A stretch of 64,000 bases of DNA, taken from contig NZ_LMFH01000006.1 in NCBI RefSeq assembly GCF_001427225.1, positions 248,001-312,000 on the forward strand. Direction: 5' to 3'. Position numbers and translations under genes: made by a program. This DNA comes from Lysobacter sp. Root494 (GTDB taxonomy: Bacteria; Pseudomonadota; Gammaproteobacteria; Xanthomonadales; Xanthomonadaceae). Shown in pieces: positions 1 through 9,324 of the stretch; positions within the stretch are counted from its first letter, which is position 1, and each line of letters starts with the position of its first letter. The notes beneath the pieces are model-generated. The model saw only the letters and a program-made list of their open reading frames with translations, ran no database searches and was not told the DNA's origin.

Positions 1-50
1 TCTAGTGTAGCGGAGGGTCCGGGGCGGCAAGGAGCGGAGCTGCGACTCCG

Positions 51-1310
51 CTACGGCGTGCCCGCAGCCTGGCCGACACTGCCGGCCACGAGTTCCGCAT
101 CGATCAGCAGCACCTTGCCGGGCTTCAGGACACTTTTCGGAGTGAGTCCATTGCGTTGGAGCAGGTCGGCAACACGGACGCCGTAGCGCGAGGCAATCTT
201 CCACGGGCTGTCACCGCGTGCGACGGTGTGGCGGCGTGCGATGGATTCAGTTGCAGGCTGCGAAGGAGCGGCTGGTGTCGTGGCCGCCGTTGCGTAGTTC
301 GCTGGTTCTGGTGCCGGCGTCGGTGAAACCACTTCGGCGAGGGCAACGGAAGCAGAAGACTCGGCGACGGGCGTATCGACTGCTCCCGTCGCTGAGGGAG
401 CCGAGTCAGGCCGCGCATCCGTCGCGACCGCCAGCAACCGCGCGGGCTTCCCGTCCGAACGAGTAATTCGTCCACCTACGAACGCCGGATTGAGTCGTTG
501 CAGCCGGGAGGCGTCCTGTCCGTTCCGGCGCGCCCAGGCGGCAATGTCAGTCGCACCGTCCGGCACGGTCACCGCTTCCAGCAAAGGCACCGGACGATCG
601 AGCGCATATAGCCATTCCTCGCGGTCGTCGGCCTGTTCCAGCAGGCACGAGAGTGCGTGCAGCTTGCGGACATAGGCCTGGGTGATCGGCGACAGGCCGA
701 TGAGCGCTTCCGGCCTGGCATTGCGAGCGGTCTGGCCGCTGCGCTTGAGCGCGCCCAGCACGCGGTATTCGCCCGCGTTGTACGCCATCACCGCCAGCCG
801 CCAGTCGCCGGCGAACATGCCATGCAGGGTCTTCAGGTAGCGCACCGCCGCCGTCGTCGAGTCCACCGGGGACAGGCGCCCGTCGTAGCCGGCTCGCATC
901 GGCACCTTATGGTTGCGGGCGGTGACCGCGATCATCTGCCAGAGCCCGGCCGGCCCCTGCGGACTGCGGGCGCCGGGCTTGTAGCCGCTTTCCACGAAGG
1001 GGATCAGCGCGAATTCGGTTGGCAGGTGCGACGCGCGCAACGAGTCCACGACATAGCCGAACAGCGGCAGCACATCATCGTTGCGCGTCGCCAGCTGTTT
1101 GGGCGCATGGGCGAAGTGGGTCTTCCAGCGAACGCTGGCATCCGCCTCGCAGGTCGGGTCGGCGAGCCCCTCGCGGAAGCGTTCGTAGATCTCGCGCCCA
1201 TTGCGGGTGCCCGCTTCGGTCAGCACGGCGTCGGAGGCCTCGGCGGCAGTCCCGCACACTGGCACCGCCAGCAGCAACGCCAGCAAAACTCCCAGGGCAC
1301 GCGAAGTCAT
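51..1310 (-). CDS. mltD: Membrane-bound lytic murein transglycosylase D with LysM domain
   Basis: A predicted periplasmic lytic transglycosylase that cleaves peptidoglycan glycan strands with formation of 1,6-anhydro ends. The 419-residue product starts with a hydrophobic signal peptide (about residues 1-24, alanine-rich cleavage region). The SLT domain shows the expected family-1 motifs: catalytic Glu107 in VESGY, GLWQM at 122-126 and AYNAGE at 176-181. An Ala/Pro/Thr-rich linker (about 295-358) leads to one LysM domain (about 361-404), which should bind peptidoglycan. Some relatives carry two or more LysM repeats, so this is a short version. The ATG overlaps the stop of gloB by four bases (ATGA), so the two are probably one transcript with gloB first. 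A mltD-gloB pair is also known from E. coli. Confidence 0.93.
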   Translation of the reverse strand: MTSRALGVLLALLLAVPVCGTAAEASDAVLTEAGTRNGREIYERFREGLADPTCEADASVRWKTHFAHAPKQLATRNDDVLPLFGYVVDSLRASHLPTEFALIPFVESGYKPGARSPQGPAGLWQMIAVTARNHKVPMRAGYDGRLSPVDSTTAAVRYLKTLHGMFAGDWRLAVMAYNAGEYRVLGALKRSGQTARNARPEALIGLSPITQAYVRKLHALSCLLEQADDREEWLYALDRPVPLLEAVTVPDGATDIAAWARRNGQDASRLQRLNPAFVGGRITRSDGKPARLLAVATDARPDSAPSATGAVDTPVAESSASVALAEVVSPTPAPEPANYATAATTPAAPSQPATESIARRHTVARGDSPWKIASRYGVRVADLLQRNGLTPKSVLKPGKVLLIDAELVAGSVGQAAGTP

Positions 1311-2068
1311 GACGCGAACCCATCCTTCCAGCGCCGCAACTCGGCGAACGCTTCCACGCTGCCGGCGGGGTCCCGGCCGAGATGGGCCTGCAGGGATCGG
1401 CGAACCTCGGGTTCGTCCACCCGCAGGAAGGGATTGGCAGCCAGTTCGCCGGCCAGCGTGCTGGGAAGGGTGGGCAGTCCACGATCGCGCATGGTCCGGG
1501 CCTCTTCAGAGCGACGCGTCAGCGCCAGGTTGCCGGGTTCTACCACGGTGGCGAAGCGGCTGTTGTTAACGGTGTATTCGTGCCCACAACAGATCCGGCT
1601 TTCCGGCGGCAGCGCTGCCAGTTTTGTGAGCGAGTCGTACATCTGCGCCGGGGTTCCTTCGAACAGCCGCCCGCAGCCGAGGCTGAACAGGGTGTCCCCG
1701 CAGAACAGCAGCCCGTGGCCATGGAAAGCGATATGGCTGCGGGTATGGCCGGGTATTTCCATGACCTGGAAACGCCAGCCCGCGAGCGCGACCTCATCAC
1801 CTTCGCGAACGGTCTCGGTTGCACGCGGGATACGATCGTCTTCGGGCGCGATGACGCGAAGATCGGGCCATGTTTGCAGAAGTTCTTCCACTCCACCGAT
1901 GTGGTCGGCGTGGTGGTGGGTCAGCAGGATCCCGACCGGACGCAGGCTTTCACGCGCGGCGAGAACCGGGCCGGCTTCGCCCGGATCGACGATCACCGTA
2001 TGGCCAGCGTCGTTCGACAGGGCCCAGATGTAGTTGTCCGCGAAGGCGGGCAGGGGGCGCAGCAGCAT
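1307..2068 (-). CDS. gloB: Hydroxyacylglutathione hydrolase (glyoxalase II)
   Basis: Glyoxalase II hydrolyses S-lactoylglutathione to D-lactate and glutathione, the second step of methylglyoxal detoxification in the cytoplasm. The 253-residue protein is the normal length. It opens with the family-typical LLRPLPAFADNYIW and carries the metallo-beta-lactamase metal motif HHHADH at residues 51-56. Further metal ligands are in HTRSH and in CCGHEYT in the second half, and the C-terminal domain binds glutathione. It lies upstream of mltD on the same strand and overlaps it by four bases. Its start is 37 bases from the divergent methyltransferase gene, so promoters for both directions should sit in that gap. 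Confidence 0.95.
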   Translation of the reverse strand: MLLRPLPAFADNYIWALSNDAGHTVIVDPGEAGPVLAARESLRPVGILLTHHHADHIGGVEELLQTWPDLRVIAPEDDRIPRATETVREGDEVALAGWRFQVMEIPGHTRSHIAFHGHGLLFCGDTLFSLGCGRLFEGTPAQMYDSLTKLAALPPESRICCGHEYTVNNSRFATVVEPGNLALTRRSEEARTMRDRGLPTLPSTLAGELAANPFLRVDEPEVRRSLQAHLGRDPAGSVEAFAELRRWKDGFAS

Positions 2069-2105
2069 CGATGAACTCCGGGCGGCGATCCCTCACAATC
2101 CGACC

Positions 2106-2840
2106 ATGCCTTCGCTCGCCCCTGATCGTCAATCGGAAGGTCCGCTGGCCTGGTTCGGTACGCAGGCCGGGCAGGGGATGCTGGCGGTCGAAGCGGCGGC
2201 GATGGCGCGCGTGCTCGCGGGAATCCCCGCTTTGCCATGGTGCTGGCTCGGCGTTCCCGGTGCAGTACCACCGGAACCAGCACGAGGACGAGGCGTGCTG
2301 TTGCGCCGCGACGAAAGCGGCTTCGATGACCTGCGCTTCGACGGTGCCGTGCGCTGCGGATTGCCGCTGCCGCTGGCCAACGAAAGCTTCGGCGCGGTGC
2401 TGCTGCAGCACACGCTGGACGACGGCTTCGACGCGGATGAGCTGCTCTACGAATGCGAGCGCGTGCTCGCGCCCGGCGGCACGCTGTGGCTGGCGGCGCT
2501 CAATGCCTGGAGTCCATATCGCGCGCGCTGGACCCGCACGGGCCTGCATGCCCGGGTGACAGGTGCGTGGCAGTCGTCGCTGCGGCGCGCGGGCTTCGCG
2601 TTGGACTCGGTACACCTGCAATGGTTGGGGCCCCGCTGGCGCATGGACAACGGCGACGTCGGGGTCGGCATGAACGATTGGCTGCGCGCCGGCATCGCGT
2701 TGAGCGTGAACAAGCGCGTGCATTCGTTGATTCCGCAGACGCCCAAGCACAGTTTCCGCCTGCAAGGCGCGGCGCATTCGCGCGTGTCGTGGCGCTTTGA
2801 ATCGCTGCGGTCCGAACAACTGCGACGGCAACAGCGATAA
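2106..2840 (+). CDS. SAM-dependent methyltransferase, YafS-like
   Basis: A 244-residue class I methyltransferase-like protein of unknown substrate. The recognisable part is the post-motif II stretch, where an acidic loop (QHTLDD) and the [12 protein letters not shown] segment match the methyltransferase type 11 fold. A classical glycine-rich motif I is not obvious, so cofactor binding is inferred from the family. The ATG at 2106 is preferred over an in-frame codon at 2034 because the longer form would begin inside the divergent gloB gene. Its place between gloB and rnhA matches yafS of E. coli. The next gene, rnhA, starts seven bases after the stop, so the two are probably cotranscribed. Confidence 0.8.
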   Translation: MPSLAPDRQSEGPLAWFGTQAGQGMLAVEAAAMARVLAGIPALPWCWLGVPGAVPPEPARGRGVLLRRDESGFDDLRFDGAVRCGLPLPLANESFGAVLLQHTLDDGFDADELLYECERVLAPGGTLWLAALNAWSPYRARWTRTGLHARVTGAWQSSLRRAGFALDSVHLQWLGPRWRMDNGDVGVGMNDWLRAGIALSVNKRVHSLIPQTPKHSFRLQGAAHSRVSWRFESLRSEQLRRQQR

Positions 2841-2847
2841 TCCGCGG

Positions 2848-3327
2848 ATGACTCAAGCAAAACGAAAGTCGGTCGAGGTACACACCGACGGCGCGTGCCT
2901 CGGCAACCCCGGACCCGGCGGATGGGCCGCACTACTGCGTTATGGCCAGCACGAGCGCGAAGTGGTCGGTGGCGAAACCGACACCACGAACAACCGCATG
3001 GAACTGATGGCGGCGATTTCGGGGCTGGAAGCCTTGTCCGAAGGTTGCGACGTCACCTTGTTCACCGATTCCCAGTACGTGCGCCAGGGCATTACCGAAT
3101 GGATGCCCGGCTGGGTGCGGCGCGGCTGGAAGACAGCGGGCGGCGATCCGGTGAAAAACCGCGAACTGTGGGAACGCCTGCACGCTGCGACCGGACGCCA
3201 TCGCATCGAATGGAAATGGGTGAAGGGCCATTCGGGTGATCCGGACAACGAACGCGTCGACATGCTCGCGCGCAACGAAGCCCTGCGTTTCAAGCGCGCG
3301 TCCGCTGTACCGGTCAGCGGTTTCTAG
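2848..3327 (+). CDS. rnhA: Ribonuclease HI
   Basis: RNase HI cleaves the RNA strand of RNA-DNA hybrids and acts in primer removal and R-loop resolution. The 159-residue product has all catalytic residues, offset by four from the E. coli numbering: Asp14 ([11 protein letters not shown]), Glu52 (NNRMELMA), Asp74 (FTDSQYV), His128 (KGHSG) and Asp138 (NERVDML). The basic handle helix region (around residues 85-105) is present. I chose the ATG at 2848, which places the first strand directly after a short basic leader; the upstream in-frame ATG at 2797 lies inside the methyltransferase gene. In E. coli rnhA and dnaQ are divergent, but here both read in the same direction. Confidence 0.96.
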   Translation: MTQAKRKSVEVHTDGACLGNPGPGGWAALLRYGQHEREVVGGETDTTNNRMELMAAISGLEALSEGCDVTLFTDSQYVRQGITEWMPGWVRRGWKTAGGDPVKNRELWERLHAATGRHRIEWKWVKGHSGDPDNERVDMLARNEALRFKRASAVPVSGF

Positions 3328-3393
3328 CGGCGAGCGCTGTTTCCGCTCTCCTCCAGGCTTTAATCTCCCACCATTGCAAGTTCCGGATCACGA

Positions 3394-4137
3394 ATGCGCC
3401 AGATCATCCTCGACACCGAAACCACCGGCTTGAGCTGGGCCAGCGGCAATCGTGTGGTGGAAATCGGCTGCGTCGAGATGGTGGAGCGTCGGCCTACGGG
3501 CCGCACGTTCCAGTGTTACCTGAATCCCGAGCGCGAGTTCGAAGCCGGTGCGCAGGAAGTCACCGGGCTGACGCTGGAATTCCTCGCCGACAAGCCGCTG
3601 TTCGCGGCAATCGCCGACGAATTCCTGGCTTTCATCGAAGGTGCGGAACTGGTGATCCACAACGCGGCGTTCGACGTCGGTTTCCTCGACAACGAGCTCC
3701 GCCTGCTCGGGCCGCAGTACGGCAAGATCGCCGATCGCTGCACGGTCGAGGACACGCTGCTGCTCGCACGCCAGCGCTTCCCCGGGCAGCGCAATTCCCT
3801 GGACGCGCTATGCAAGCGCTTCGACGTCGACAACACGCATCGCCAGCTGCATGGCGCCCTGCTCGATGCCCAGTTGCTGGCCGAGGTGTACATCGGACTG
3901 ACGTCGGGCCAGAGCGAAATCGGCTTCGAAGTGGGAGCGGAAGCCGCGAACGAAGCAGCCGTCACGTTCGAAGTCGATGTTCGCGCACCACGTCCACGCG
4001 TGCTGGTCGCCGAAGAAGATAGCGCCGCCCACGAAGCCCGATTGGCGCAGTTGCGCAAGAAAGCCGGAAAGGCGGTGTGGGATGCCTGGGCGGAAGCAGC
4101 CGAGGCGGTCGCGCCGCTCGAGGCTATGCCGGCCTGA
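3394..4137 (+). CDS. dnaQ: DNA polymerase III epsilon subunit (3'-5' proofreading exonuclease)
   Basis: The proofreading subunit of the replicative polymerase, a DEDDh exonuclease. All motifs are visible: Exo I with Asp7 and Glu9 in DTETTGL, Exo II with Asp94 in HNAAFD, and Exo III with His153 and Asp158 in HGALLDAQ. The C-terminal third (about 180-247) is less conserved and should hold the clamp-binding and alpha-subunit-binding segments. At 247 residues it matches the usual length of about 240. It follows rnhA on the same strand after 66 bases and converges with the phosphatase gene, the two stops being about 20 bases apart. Confidence 0.95.
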   Translation: MRQIILDTETTGLSWASGNRVVEIGCVEMVERRPTGRTFQCYLNPEREFEAGAQEVTGLTLEFLADKPLFAAIADEFLAFIEGAELVIHNAAFDVGFLDNELRLLGPQYGKIADRCTVEDTLLLARQRFPGQRNSLDALCKRFDVDNTHRQLHGALLDAQLLAEVYIGLTSGQSEIGFEVGAEAANEAAVTFEVDVRAPRPRVLVAEEDSAAHEARLAQLRKKAGKAVWDAWAEAAEAVAPLEAMPA

Positions 4138-4156
4138 TACCGGCGGCCAAAAAGAC

Positions 4157-4861
4157 CTAGTGGTTGCGCACCAGCACCACGGTCACGTTGTCCGATCCGC
4201 CACCGTCGAGCGCCGCCGCGACCAGCTCATCCACGCATTCCTGCGCGCTGCAGTCGTTGTGCGACAGCACCCGGGCGATATTGCGGTCTTCCACTTCCTC
4301 GGTGAGTCCATCGCTGCACAACAGCAGCTGCATGCCCGGCCGAAGCTCGCCGGTCATGGTTTCCACGTTGAGGTTGCGCGGGTCGGTTACGCCCAAGGCC
4401 TGGGTCACGACGTTGCGATGGGGATGGCTGCGCGCCTGTTCATGCGTGATCGCGCCATTGGCGATCAGTTCCTGCACGTAGCTGTGGTCCTGCGACAGCT
4501 GCACCAGCTGGTTGTCGCGCCACAGGTACACGCGGCTGTCGCCGACCCAGGCGACTTCGAAGCGATTGCCGTTGATGCGTGCGGCCACGACGGTCGTGCC
4601 CATCGGCAGTGCGTCGTGGCGGCGGCGTGAGATACGGATGATCTCCTCGTCCGCGACGCGGATGGCGGTGGCCAGTGGCGTGCCGTCGCGGATCTCGCGG
4701 ACGATGGTTTCCCGGGCGAGGGCGCTGGCGACTTCGCCGTATTCATGCCCGCCCATTCCGTCGGCGACGAGCCACAGCCCCAGCTCACTGTCGCCGTAAT
4801 ACGTGTCCTCGTTGAGTTCCCGACGCAGGCCGACATGCGTCAGGTGTCCGAATTCGATCAT
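4157..4861 (-). CDS. PP2C-type serine/threonine protein phosphatase
   Basis: A 234-residue metal-dependent phosphatase of the PPM/PP2C family, of the compact PrpC/Stp1 type, which removes phosphate from Ser/Thr of cytoplasmic proteins. Motifs in order are DGMGGHEYGEVAS (metal-binding aspartate), GDSRVYLW, LCSDGLTEEV and GGSDNVTVV near the C terminus, so the catalytic set looks complete. It has no signal peptide or membrane segment. No partner kinase is encoded next to it. The gene stands alone on the minus strand between dnaQ and the tRNA-Ser gene. The substrate is unknown. Confidence 0.9.
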   Translation of the reverse strand: MIEFGHLTHVGLRRELNEDTYYGDSELGLWLVADGMGGHEYGEVASALARETIVREIRDGTPLATAIRVADEEIIRISRRRHDALPMGTTVVAARINGNRFEVAWVGDSRVYLWRDNQLVQLSQDHSYVQELIANGAITHEQARSHPHRNVVTQALGVTDPRNLNVETMTGELRPGMQLLLCSDGLTEEVEDRNIARVLSHNDCSAQECVDELVAAALDGGGSDNVTVVLVRNH

Positions 4862-4974
4862 GGGGGAGGGCTGCGGGCGGGGGCGTTCAAAAGTTGAAAC
4901 GCGATAATCATCGGGGACCGGCCGTGAAGCAAGGCGCCTGGGTGTTTATCCCGGGTGTGGGTGCATACCGGAAA

Positions 4975-5000
4975 AACAAAACGCCCCTCGGAAGGGGCGT
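4975..5000 (-). terminator. Rho-independent terminator of tRNA-Ser(CGA)
   Basis: A GC-rich hairpin with arms ACGCCCC and GGGGCGT, read on the minus strand just after the tRNA 3' end and followed by a run of T residues (plus-strand A-rich 4972-4980). It fits termination of the tRNA transcript. Confidence 0.75.
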
Positions 5001-5010
5001 CTGTTCGATC

Positions 5011-5101
<91 letters not shown>

Positions 5102-5116
5102 GGAAGTGGGCCGCGA

Positions 5117-5146
5117 ATGATACGTGGCGGACCCAGCCCGGGGCAA
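5117..5146 (-). promoter_or_regulatory. Probable sigma-70 promoter of tRNA-Ser(CGA)
   Basis: On the minus strand a TTGCCC box (5141-5146) and a TATCAT box (5117-5122) are separated by 18 bases. The -10 box lies 15 bases before the mature tRNA 5' end, leaving a short leader, and is followed by a GC-rich stretch like the discriminator of stable-RNA promoters. This is read by eye and not tested. Confidence 0.5.
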
Positions 5147-5244
5147 GTTTACGGGCGGGGTGGCTACACTATGCGCCTCAGGCGCTCTGCCGTCTGTTCA
5201 TCCTTACCGCCGGGCCTGCGCCTGGCCTCAAGAACGGCCCTCCC

Positions 5245-5652
5245 ATGTCCGAAATCCTCGTTCCCGTGTCCTTTGGCGAACTGCTCGACAAGATCGCGAT
5301 CCTGCAGATCAAGTCCGAACGCATGACCGACGAAGCCAAGCTCGCCAACGTCCGCAATGAACTCTCGGCGCTCGAAAAGACCTGGATGGCGCATCCGGCC
5401 GCGGGCAAGGACATCGTCGAACTGCGCGCCGCGCTGAAGGAAGTCAACGAACGACTGTGGGTCATCGAGGACGACATCCGCATCAAGGAAAAAGCGCAGG
5501 AGTTCGATGCGGAATTCATCCGTCTCGCGCGAGCCGTCTATTTCGAGAACGACGAACGGGCCCGCATCAAGAAGGAAATCAACCTCGCGCTGGGCTCGTC
5601 CTACGTCGAAGAGAAGTCCTACCAGGATTACCGCACCGGCGCGGCGCCCTGA
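5245..5652 (+). CDS. DUF6165 family protein, lipopolysaccharide-cluster associated
   Basis: A 135-residue protein of unknown function that I recognise as DUF6165-like, from its opening MSEILVPVSFGELLDKI and its charged, mostly helical body (heptad-like stretches with EKTW, LKEVNERLW, IEDDIRIKEK). It has no signal peptide or membrane segment, so it is probably cytoplasmic. The ATG at 5245 fits the family start; an in-frame extension upstream runs through the tRNA gene and is rejected. It converges with a GT9 glycosyltransferase gene 15 bases away, and kdkA follows. That context suggests a link to lipopolysaccharide core assembly, which is inference. Confidence 0.75.
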   Translation: MSEILVPVSFGELLDKIAILQIKSERMTDEAKLANVRNELSALEKTWMAHPAAGKDIVELRAALKEVNERLWVIEDDIRIKEKAQEFDAEFIRLARAVYFENDERARIKKEINLALGSSYVEEKSYQDYRTGAAP

Positions 5653-5667
5653 TTCCAGGCGCGCGGC

Positions 5668-6729
5668 TCAGTGTTCCGAGTGATCGGCGACATAGCGTTC
5701 GAACGCGGCGATGGCATCGGGTACGGTGACCAGGTCCATCACGCCCTCGTGTTCGATCTTGGTGCCCCACTTGAGACCCGAAGCGGGCTTGCGCAGGTAC
5801 TTTCGCGCCGCGTCGTCATAGCGGTCGACGCAATAGCGCCGGTCCGAATACGGGCCGCTTCGCGCAGGATTGCTTGCGGCATGAAGACCCAGCACCTTCG
5901 CCCCCATCGCATTGGCGATGTGCATGGGGCCGGAATCCGGCGTCATCACCAGGTCCGCGCGTTCGAGCAGGGCGGGGAGCTGTTTCAGGGTGTCCCTGCC
6001 GACCAGGTCCAGCGCGGGCGACTTCATGGCGGCCAGAATGGTATCGGTGGTTTCTCGCTCGAGCTGGCTGCGTCCGCCGCACAGCACGATGCGCCAGCCA
6101 CGGGAAGCCGCATGGTCGGCGACAGCGGCACAACGGTCGGCACGCCAGTTGCGGAGCACGTGGCTCGAGCAAGGCGAGATCAATAGCGTCGGCCTGCCGT
6201 CTTCGACCCATTGCGACTGCGCCCATTCGCGTGCGGCGTCCGGAACCGGCAGGTCCCACTGCACCTGCGTCTGTTTGAGGCCCAGCGGTTCGCAGAAGCT
6301 GCCGATCGCATCGAGCACGTGGATTCCCGGCCGATCGGGAATGCGCTCGTTGATGAAAAGGCCGTGCAGGTCCTTGGAGCGCGAGCGGTCGTACCCGATG
6401 CGCCGCTTCGCCGGGATGAACGCCGACAACAGGTTCGCGCGCGCTGCTACCTGCATCTGCAGCAGCGCGTCGAAGCGGCCACCGGGAGCATGCGCCCCCA
6501 GCTCCCTGCGCAGTGCACGCATGCCTGCGAGGCCGGTCTTCTTGTCGTATTCGACGAAGTGCACGCCGGGCAGTCCTTCGAGCAGCCTGTGTTCACCCTT
6601 GCCGATGACCCAGGTCAACGCGACCTGCGGCCACGCAGCCTGGAGCGTCCGCACCAGCGGCACGACGTGGGTGACATCGCCCAGGGCGGACAGCCGCAGC
6701 AGGCAGATCGACAGGGGAGCGTGCGGCAT
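5668..6729 (-). CDS. Glycosyltransferase family 9 (heptosyltransferase-like)
   Basis: A 353-residue GT-B enzyme of the ADP-heptose:LPS heptosyltransferase family. The N-terminal domain starts with [18 protein letters not shown], as in WaaC/WaaF. The C-terminal nucleotide-sugar domain has [11 protein letters not shown] and the signature [14 protein letters not shown]. It should add a sugar to the lipopolysaccharide inner core at the cytoplasmic face. The exact acceptor cannot be told, and it is not clearly WaaC or WaaF. It is divergent from kdkA with only 22 bases between start codons, so the two probably share a control region. Both are expected to act on the same core. Confidence 0.88.
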   Translation of the reverse strand: MPHAPLSICLLRLSALGDVTHVVPLVRTLQAAWPQVALTWVIGKGEHRLLEGLPGVHFVEYDKKTGLAGMRALRRELGAHAPGGRFDALLQMQVAARANLLSAFIPAKRRIGYDRSRSKDLHGLFINERIPDRPGIHVLDAIGSFCEPLGLKQTQVQWDLPVPDAAREWAQSQWVEDGRPTLLISPCSSHVLRNWRADRCAAVADHAASRGWRIVLCGGRSQLERETTDTILAAMKSPALDLVGRDTLKQLPALLERADLVMTPDSGPMHIANAMGAKVLGLHAASNPARSGPYSDRRYCVDRYDDAARKYLRKPASGLKWGTKIEHEGVMDLVTVPDAIAAFERYVADHSEH

Positions 6730-6751
6730 GGGTCTTGCTAGACTCGGTGGG

Positions 6752-7501
6752 ATGACAGGCTACGACGCCGCCGAAGGATTGACGCCGTTCCGCGACGAGC
6801 GCGGTTACGGGGCGATTCTGTTCGACAACACGCGCGTACGACAAGCCAAGGCCGAGTGGTTTTCACCGTCGTTCTGGGGCGAGAAGGCCCGGCCGGTCGC
6901 CAGCGGTGGCCGTGGCGGCGCCTGGTATGTTGACGCGCCGTTCGGTGCAGCCGTGTTGCGTTGTTACCTGCGCGGCGGATTCGTCGCGCATTTCAGCCGC
7001 GACCGCTATTGGTGGCGCGGCGCCAACCGCACGCGCAGCTTTGCCGAATTCCGGTTGACGAGAAGCATGATCGCCCAAGGGGTGCCGATACCACGGCCGA
7101 TCGCCGCATGCTACCGACGGGAAGGCCACTTCTATCGCGCCGCGATTCTGATAGAGCGACTGGATGAAGTACGTACGTTGGCCGATCGCGCCGCGGTGGC
7201 CGGCGACGGTGCGCCATGGGAAGAAGCGGGCCGGCTGATCGCACGCGTGCATCGAGCCGGACTCGACCACGCCGACCTGAATGCCCACAACCTGTTGTTC
7301 GACCCCACCGGCCGGGGCTGGGTGATCGACCTGGACCGCGGTGAACAGCGGATTCCCGCAACCGGTTGGCGCGAAGGCAATCTCGCGCGCCTTAAGCGTT
7401 CGCTGTTGAAACTGCGCGGCAGCCGCCCCATCGAGGAAGTGGAGCGGGATTTCGCCCGTTTGCGCGCGGCGTACGACCGCGCCTGGGCACGAGGCACCTG
7501 A
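6752..7501 (+). CDS. kdkA: 3-deoxy-D-manno-octulosonic acid kinase
   Basis: KdkA phosphorylates O-4 of the single Kdo residue of lipid A precursors in bacteria with mono-Kdo cores. The 249-residue protein is a small eukaryotic-like kinase fold. It has an N-terminal segment with [19 protein letters not shown], the catalytic loop [12 protein letters not shown] and a metal-binding VIDLDRGE. The ATG at 6752 gives the usual length; the frame is open much further upstream, but that part lies antisense to the GT9 gene. The stop overlaps the start of the following metallo-hydrolase by one base, so it leads a kdkA-hydrolase-moa string of tightly packed genes. Confidence 0.92.
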   Translation: MTGYDAAEGLTPFRDERGYGAILFDNTRVRQAKAEWFSPSFWGEKARPVASGGRGGAWYVDAPFGAAVLRCYLRGGFVAHFSRDRYWWRGANRTRSFAEFRLTRSMIAQGVPIPRPIAACYRREGHFYRAAILIERLDEVRTLADRAAVAGDGAPWEEAGRLIARVHRAGLDHADLNAHNLLFDPTGRGWVIDLDRGEQRIPATGWREGNLARLKRSLLKLRGSRPIEEVERDFARLRAAYDRAWARGT

Positions 7502-8256
7502 TGGCTTGGAGTTTGCGACTGCAGGGCGTTGGCAATGCGTCCGCGGTTCAACTGGGATCGTCGATGGCCACGATCGAGCGCGATGGTGCGTCGTGGCTGA
7601 CGATCGATTGCGGTAACGAAGGCCTGAGTCACTATTTGACGCAATACGGCCAAATGCCGCACGCCTTGTTCATCACGCACACGCATCTGGATCACGTGGG
7701 CGGATTCGAACGGATGTTCGTTTCCAGCTATTTCGATGATGCCCGGCGCGGCAAGGTGCGCGTGTACGTGCCGGCTGCGATCGTGCCGTTGCTGCACCAG
7801 CGCGTCGGCGACTATCCGAATGCGCTGGCCGAAGGCGGCGCGAATTTCTGGGATGCGTTCCAGGTGATTCCGGTCGGCGCTTCGTTCTGGCATGAAGGCG
7901 TTCGCCTGGAAGTATTCGCAACACGCCACCACTGGCCCGAAACTTCGTTCGGACTGCGCCTGCGCGGAAGCGTCGTGTGGACGGGCGATACGCGGCCGAT
8001 TCCCGAGCAACTGGCCAGGCATGCCAATGCCGGCGAACTCGTCGCCCACGACTGCGCGCTGCACGGCAATCCTTCGCACAGCGGCATCGAGGACCTGGAA
8101 CGCGAGTACCCGGCCGAGCTGCTGTCGCGCTGCATGCTCTACCACTACGCCAGCCGCGAGGAAGGCGAGGAGCTTGCCGCCCGCGGCCATCGCGTCGCGA
8201 AAGCGGGCGATGTGATCGCTCTCGCCGAGCCGACCGCGCCAACGGCGCAGGCATGA
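7501..8256 (+). CDS. MBL-fold metallo-hydrolase
   Basis: A 251-residue metallo-beta-lactamase-fold protein of unknown substrate. The metal-binding motif HTHLDHVGG is in the first quarter, further ligands appear in TRHHWPETS and in WTGDTRP, and a late histidine is in LYHYASREEGE. The layout resembles the RNase Z-like branch, but the family is too broad to name a reaction. It has no signal peptide. It shares one base with the end of kdkA and overlaps moaA by four bases (ATGA), so it is almost surely cotranscribed with both. Whether it serves molybdopterin or lipopolysaccharide metabolism is not visible. Confidence 0.85.
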   Translation: MAWSLRLQGVGNASAVQLGSSMATIERDGASWLTIDCGNEGLSHYLTQYGQMPHALFITHTHLDHVGGFERMFVSSYFDDARRGKVRVYVPAAIVPLLHQRVGDYPNALAEGGANFWDAFQVIPVGASFWHEGVRLEVFATRHHWPETSFGLRLRGSVVWTGDTRPIPEQLARHANAGELVAHDCALHGNPSHSGIEDLEREYPAELLSRCMLYHYASREEGEELAARGHRVAKAGDVIALAEPTAPTAQA

Positions 8257-9278
8257 ACGCGATCGTGGAAACCACGCCCTCCAATGTCCGCGACGCGCTG
8301 GGACGCCCGCTGCGCGATCTTCGCCTGTCGGTGATCGAAGCCTGCAATTTCCGCTGTCCCTATTGCATGCCCGCGGAGCGGGTGCCCGACGATTACGGTT
8401 TCGATGCGGCGTCGCGCCTTTCCTTCGATGAGATCGAAACGTTGGTGCGCGGCTTCGTGCGAATGGGTGTGACCAAGCTCCGCATCACCGGCGGCGAGCC
8501 GCTGCTGCGCAAGCGGCTTCCGGAACTCGTCGCTCGATTGACGGCACTCGAAGGTCTTACCGACATCGCGCTGACCACCAATGGTTCGTTATTGGCGCTG
8601 CATGCGCGCGCTCTGCGCGAAGCCGGGCTGCATCGCATCACCGTCAGCCTGGATGCACTCGATCCGGAACTGTTCCGCGGGCTTTCCGGGGGGCGCGGTG
8701 ACGTCGCCGATGTGCTCAAGGGTATCGAGGCCGCACAGGGCGCGGGCTTCGATCCGATCAAGCTCAACTGCGTGGTACAGCGCAACGTCAACGAACGCGA
8801 AGTGTTGCCACTGGTCGAGTTCGCCCGCGAATACGGTCATGTCATGCGCTTCATCGAATACATGGACGTCGGCACATGCAACGGCTGGCAGCGCGAACGT
8901 GTCGTGTCTTCCGCGGAACTGCGTGATCGCATCGATGCGCGATGGCCCTTGCTTCCACTCGAAGCACAGTATCGCGGGGAAGTCGCCTCGCGTTACGGCT
9001 TCATCGACGGAGCAGGGGAAGTCGGTTTCGTCAGCTCGGTCAGCGAACCCTTCTGCGGCGACTGCCATCGTGCGCGCGTGTCGGCCGACGGACGGCTCTA
9101 CACCTGCCTGTTCGCGGCCGAAGGAGATGACCTGCGTCCGCTGCTCTCACAGGGAGAGCAGGCCGTCGCGCTCCGCCTGGCCGAGCGCTGGTCGAAGCGT
9201 GCCGACCGCTACAGCGAATTGCGCGGCAGCCCCAAGGTATCGCGCCGGCACGTCGAGATGTATCTGGTCGGCGGCTGA
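8253..9278 (+). CDS. moaA: GTP 3',8-cyclase (molybdopterin biosynthesis protein A)
   Basis: A radical-SAM enzyme that converts GTP to 3',8-cyclo-7,8-dihydro-GTP, the first step of molybdenum cofactor synthesis. The 341-residue protein carries the N-terminal cluster motif CNFRCPYC, the glycine-rich TGGEPLLRK for SAM binding, and a C-terminal cluster in [18 protein letters not shown]. The last two residues are the conserved Gly-Gly. The ATG at 8253 overlaps the previous stop as ATGA, and this start puts the first cysteine motif at the usual distance. It begins the set moaA-moaC-moaD-moaE; no moaB is present here. Confidence 0.97.
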   Translation: MNAIVETTPSNVRDALGRPLRDLRLSVIEACNFRCPYCMPAERVPDDYGFDAASRLSFDEIETLVRGFVRMGVTKLRITGGEPLLRKRLPELVARLTALEGLTDIALTTNGSLLALHARALREAGLHRITVSLDALDPELFRGLSGGRGDVADVLKGIEAAQGAGFDPIKLNCVVQRNVNEREVLPLVEFAREYGHVMRFIEYMDVGTCNGWQRERVVSSAELRDRIDARWPLLPLEAQYRGEVASRYGFIDGAGEVGFVSSVSEPFCGDCHRARVSADGRLYTCLFAAEGDDLRPLLSQGEQAVALRLAERWSKRADRYSELRGSPKVSRRHVEMYLVGG

Positions 9279-9324
9279 CCGCCAGTGCCTTCCGCCGGTG
9301 TTGCGATCAGCGCAGAATGCGCGG

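Noticed and set aside
1-50. Hairpin GCGGAG/CTCCGC at the left edge
   Set aside because: It overlaps the mltD stop and has no T tract; too close to the edge to interpret.
657-2033. A 458-codon plus-strand frame across mltD and gloB
   Set aside because: It spans two well-supported genes on the other strand and has no family resemblance.
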